Positions 40,757-43,687 of a DNA stretch of 43,687 bases are shown here, in pieces. The notes under the pieces were generated by a model that worked only from the letters and a program-made list of their open reading frames with translations, was not told the DNA's origin and searched no databases. A program made the translations under genes and the position numbers. Position 1 is the first letter of the stretch, and every line of letters starts with the position of its first letter. The stretch comes from Lachnospiraceae bacterium UBA5899 (GTDB taxonomy: Bacteria; Bacillota; Clostridia; Lachnospirales; Lachnospiraceae): NCBI GenBank assembly GCA_002432425.1, contig DJEL01000043.1, positions 1,148 through 44,834 on the forward strand. Reading direction: 5' to 3'.

Positions 40757-42799
40757 GTGAGCAGGATAACATTAAAAACACTAATCAAGAATTTCTTCTA
40801 CGGCATTGCCAGAAGTTATGAAAAAAAACGTTTTTGGAAAAGCTTTTTGGGCAGCATTGCATCAGCACTTGTGTCGGCAATTCTGACGGCATATGTACTG
40901 CCGGCTTATTTCAGTGCAAACAGCGTCCGAAATCAGCTTTTTAGTGCATTGTTCTTCTATCTGACTATTACCGGCGTCTTTAAGGTAGCGGGCGATATTA
41001 AGAGGGGAGGATTTTTCCGCAGATTTGGAATCACCTGCAAAAAGGTGGTGCTTGGATTATGTCCGGGCGGCTTTTCCACAGGTTCCGTGATTGCACAGGC
41101 AGTTATGATGATGCTTGCGGCAGCAGGTGCATTTTTTCTGCCTCCACTGTTGGGGCTGGTATTGGGGCTGACATTGTTTCTTTCATCGGTTGCTGCTGAG
41201 AACAGCTTTCTTCTGATGGTGGCTGAAGTTTTTAAGAAAAAAAAGACAGCTCTGCCGGATGCGGCGGGTCCCGTTTCTAAAAGAGGGAAAAATCTGGCGG
41301 CAGTAGGAGCCGGCGTGTTGTTCGGTTGCCTGATTGCAACCTTCGTAGGAAGTTTTACCGGGTTCAGACCCTCAGGCCTTTTGACCGGAACGGTTACGCG
41401 GACAGAAGCAGAAGCGGACGGAGATACGGATAGTGACCGGGACGAAGAACAGGACGGAAAGAACCGGGACGGAGATACCCGGAAGGAAAATACGGCTACA
41501 GGGGTTACTATGGACGATATAGACTGTGCATCCGAAACCTATACCCCGGATTCTCCCTTTGTACAGAAATTCACGTTGGAGGATATGGAGCCGGATGCCG
41601 GGGATGCAGATTACTTTTTCCCGCAGGATGGCAGCGGGGATTATTTGATTACCAGCTTTGACGGCGGCGTAAGCTACACCATGTGGATCTATGATGAGGT
41701 CGGAGATCTCTGGGAGGTCCGCGGCAAGAAGCACTATGAGTCGGAGGAGGCGCTGCTTGGGGAACACCCGGATGCAGGAAAAAAATCCTTTAACGAGGAG
41801 GGATACCTGCAAGCCGGTACAGTTCTTTATTATCTGATGCCTGAGGAAGAATTTGCGATGACCACGCAGGGAAGAGACAAATATACCATGTTATATCTGG
41901 CTTCCCAGGGTTACTTTGATTCCTATTATTATTGGTTTTCCGTGCCGTACAATCCTCTTCCCGCAGAGGATGCAGAGGATGCAGAAAGCATTGGATATCC
42001 GGGCGGAGATAACAACGGTGACGACGGTTATGATGACGGCTATGATACGCAGTACAGTGATCTGGAAAACAGCGTGGTACATCTGTTTGAAAGTCTCTGC
42101 ACCATGGCGGGAGGAGATTATGACGCCTATTGTGAATTGTTCCGTAATATGGATAACAGCACCATAGAGCAGTATTACAACATGGAGTACCGGGACATTA
42201 GTCAATTTGAACATGAAGTGCCGATCATCATCGTGCAGGACGGAAATTATGCATATGCGACACTTCTGTTTTACACTGTTCCGGCGGATTACCCGCAGAC
42301 GGATCTGGACAGCTACATGATTTCCACCATTGTAAGCTGCGATGACAATGGAGAGTGGAGAATTGAGTACACAGACGAGACCCGGTCCTACCTGCAGGAC
42401 GAATATCTGCAAGCCATTCATACGGAGGGCGGCTATGATGCCGTACAGAGCGGCCGTCCCTGCGCAAAGTTCTGGCTTTCTTTTAATCTTGACTATGTTG
42501 TGACTTTCCGGGGAGCTTTTGTGGGAAGAGTTGTGGAGATGTATCAGTACGATAACGGCGACACGGTTGTGACGCTCTATTTCTCAAACGGAACGGATGA
42601 AACGGTGACAGTGGAAGAAATCCAGAACCTCTGCATCGTGGACGGGGAAAATGTGTTCATGCAGGTGTCGGCTGATATCCACAGTACCATAGAACCCGGA
42701 GCAGGTCTGCTCTATGAATTGAACGTGCCCGCCGATCATGTGACGGATTATGGCTTCACCAAACCGAGTGTGGCAGATTTTACATATACGACAGATTAG
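40757..42799 (+). CDS. large membrane protein with acidic linkers and extracellular domain, unknown function
   Basis: This 680-residue protein starts at GTG with GGAGG at 8 bases. About five membrane helices lie in residues 30-202. An Asp/Glu-rich linker (214-242) leads to two probable extracellular modules separated by a second linker rich in Asp, Gly and Tyr (about 402-435). The last module (about 480-680) has many beta-like segments ending in YGFTKPSVADFTY. No known domain is evident. It is the third gene of the operon and lies 14 bases after the tail-anchored gene. Confidence 0.78.
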   Translation: MSRITLKTLIKNFFYGIARSYEKKRFWKSFLGSIASALVSAILTAYVLPAYFSANSVRNQLFSALFFYLTITGVFKVAGDIKRGGFFRRFGITCKKVVLGLCPGGFSTGSVIAQAVMMMLAAAGAFFLPPLLGLVLGLTLFLSSVAAENSFLLMVAEVFKKKKTALPDAAGPVSKRGKNLAAVGAGVLFGCLIATFVGSFTGFRPSGLLTGTVTRTEAEADGDTDSDRDEEQDGKNRDGDTRKENTATGVTMDDIDCASETYTPDSPFVQKFTLEDMEPDAGDADYFFPQDGSGDYLITSFDGGVSYTMWIYDEVGDLWEVRGKKHYESEEALLGEHPDAGKKSFNEEGYLQAGTVLYYLMPEEEFAMTTQGRDKYTMLYLASQGYFDSYYYWFSVPYNPLPAEDAEDAESIGYPGGDNNGDDGYDDGYDTQYSDLENSVVHLFESLCTMAGGDYDAYCELFRNMDNSTIEQYYNMEYRDISQFEHEVPIIIVQDGNYAYATLLFYTVPADYPQTDLDSYMISTIVSCDDNGEWRIEYTDETRSYLQDEYLQAIHTEGGYDAVQSGRPCAKFWLSFNLDYVVTFRGAFVGRVVEMYQYDNGDTVVTLYFSNGTDETVTVEEIQNLCIVDGENVFMQVSADIHSTIEPGAGLLYELNVPADHVTDYGFTKPSVADFTYTTD

Positions 42800-42861
42800 C
42801 AGCTTCGGGATAGTGGAAGAGATCTTTCCCGGCTTGATGACGAAGAATAAAGAAGAAAGAT

Positions 42862-42908
42862 AAAACCGCCTTCCATTCTTTCCGTAGAAAGAGTGAAGAC
42901 GGTTTTAT
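42862..42908. terminator. bidirectional terminator
   Basis: AAAACCG and CTTC pair with GAAG and CGGTTTT, extended by TTCTTTC/GAAAGAG around CGTA. U-runs on the plus side and A-runs on the other let it end both the operon and asnA. Confidence 0.8.
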
Positions 42909-42919
42909 TATTCACAAAA

Positions 42920-43687
42920 TTACAACAACTGCAGATTTGCTTTTTCAGCTTCTGCCATCATGTCATCCGGCCATAAAGAGCACTGTACTTCACCGATATG
43001 GGCTTTTCTTAAGAAGAACATACAGATACGGGACTGACCGATACCGCCGCCGATGGTGTAAGGCAGTTCTTCGTTAATAATGGCTCTCTGGAAAGGTAGC
43101 TCTGCGCGGTCCAAGCAGTTTGCTTTTTCAAGCTGGGAGAGAAGCGCATCCTTGTCAACGCGGATACCCATGGAGGAAAGCTCCAGAGCAATATCAAGCA
43201 CCGGATAATAAACCACGATGTCCGCATTTAAGGACCAGTCATCATAGTCCGGCGCACGTCCGTCATGACGCTCACCTGATTCCAAAAGGTCACCAATCTG
43301 CATGATACAGACAGCACCCTTTGCTTTGGTGATATAGTATTCTCTTTCCTTCGGTGTGTTGTCCGGGAACATTTCTTCCAGTTCTTTCGTGGTGATAAAG
43401 AAAATATCATGAGGAAGAATTTCTTCTATGTAGTCATAATGAATGGACATGTATTTCTCGGTCTTGCGGAGAACCTTGTATACACTGCAGACGGTATCCT
43501 TCAGGGTATCCAGGTTACGGTCTTCCTTTTCGATAATTTTTTCCCAGTCCCACTGGTCTACGTAAATGGAATGGATATTGTCCACTTCTTCGTCGCGGCG
43601 GATGGCGCTCATATCGGTATAAAGACCTTCGCCCACATGGAAACCGTATTTTTTCAATGCATAACGCTTCCATTTTGCAAGTGAGTG
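42920..43687 (-). CDS. asnA: aspartate-ammonia ligase AsnA (5' end outside window)
   Basis: The visible 255 residues are the C-terminal three quarters of asparagine synthetase A, which makes asparagine from aspartate, ammonia and ATP; the full protein has about 330 residues. The frame continues to the window edge (HSLAKWKRYALKKYGF). Class II-synthetase-like features are clear: GLYTDMSAIRRDE, YVDQWDWEK, the DWSLNADI region and IGGGIGQSRICMFFL. It is convergent with the unknown operon and shares its terminator. Confidence 0.96.
   Translation of the reverse strand, partial: HSLAKWKRYALKKYGFHVGEGLYTDMSAIRRDEEVDNIHSIYVDQWDWEKIIEKEDRNLDTLKDTVCSVYKVLRKTEKYMSIHYDYIEEILPHDIFFITTKELEEMFPDNTPKEREYYITKAKGAVCIMQIGDLLESGERHDGRAPDYDDWSLNADIVVYYPVLDIALELSSMGIRVDKDALLSQLEKANCLDRAELPFQRAIINEELPYTIGGGIGQSRICMFFLRKAHIGEVQCSLWPDDMMAEAEKANLQLL

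Noticed and set aside
1..43687. Insertion sequences, prophage or integrative elements
   Set aside because: No transposase, integrase or phage structural gene is visible, and no target-site duplications bounded by inverted repeats except the small element at 25344-25512.
1..43687. tRNA or rRNA genes
   Set aside because: No T-loop/anticodon pattern or rRNA sequence was seen on either strand.

Overview
The window reads as a chromosomal segment of a low-to-mid G+C Firmicute, most likely a gut Clostridium of the Lachnospiraceae type. The reasons are strong AGGAGG ribosome sites, sigma-A type promoters with 17-base spacers, a Bce-type peptide-antibiotic module, a TPP-riboswitch-controlled ThiT, an AddAB recombination pair, and Clostridia-type families (my recognition of DUF3737, DUF6062, DUF6282, DUF4190). 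I see no transposase, integrase, rRNA, tRNA or CRISPR array. This assignment comes from gene content alone.

Layout. 1-1846: a cut gene end, a small broken reading frame, a CPBP membrane protease, a small membrane protein and an XRE regulator with a membrane tail. 1904-5271: a stress group on the minus strand (DUF6282 hydrolase, Hsp20, HdeD) facing a PucR-type regulator, with overlapping divergent promoters. 5321-8722: an ABC exporter operon (two ATPases, two membrane subunits) with an embedded GntR/YtrA-type repressor and a matching palindrome on the promoter. 8661-15165: LysR, DUF3737, bacterial PH-domain, multi-pass membrane, nitroreductase, repeat-rich DUF4190 and lipoprotein metallo-hydrolase genes. 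15169-16495: thrH between two different tandem-repeat arrays. 16662-21262: a complete bceRSAB module with a BceR-type operator. 21368-22819: TetR and DUF6062, tail to tail. 23082-25344: an MBOAT acyltransferase with an SGNH partner, probably a cell-surface O-acylation pair. 25344-25512: a heavily base-paired intergenic element. 25547-27547: dipeptidase and HAD-IIA phosphatase. 27720-36176: a DNA-repair group (exoA, 3-methyladenine glycosylase, addB, addA). 36244-37027: thiT with its TPP riboswitch. 37075-42799: a HAD phosphatase and a three-gene operon of unknown membrane and surface proteins. 42920-43687: the 3' part of asnA.

The most unusual items are: (a) the closed multi-branch element at 25344-25512; (b) the 11-unit 17-bp array in the probable thrH leader, whose minus-strand units form a chain of five-codon reading frames joined by TGATG overlaps; (c) the 8-unit ~52-bp array with inverted repeats downstream of thrH; (d) the three-gene envelope operon at 37967-42799; and (e) low-complexity insertions inside two otherwise conserved enzymes. 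Short tandem duplications recur from about 9.7 to 26.8 kb.
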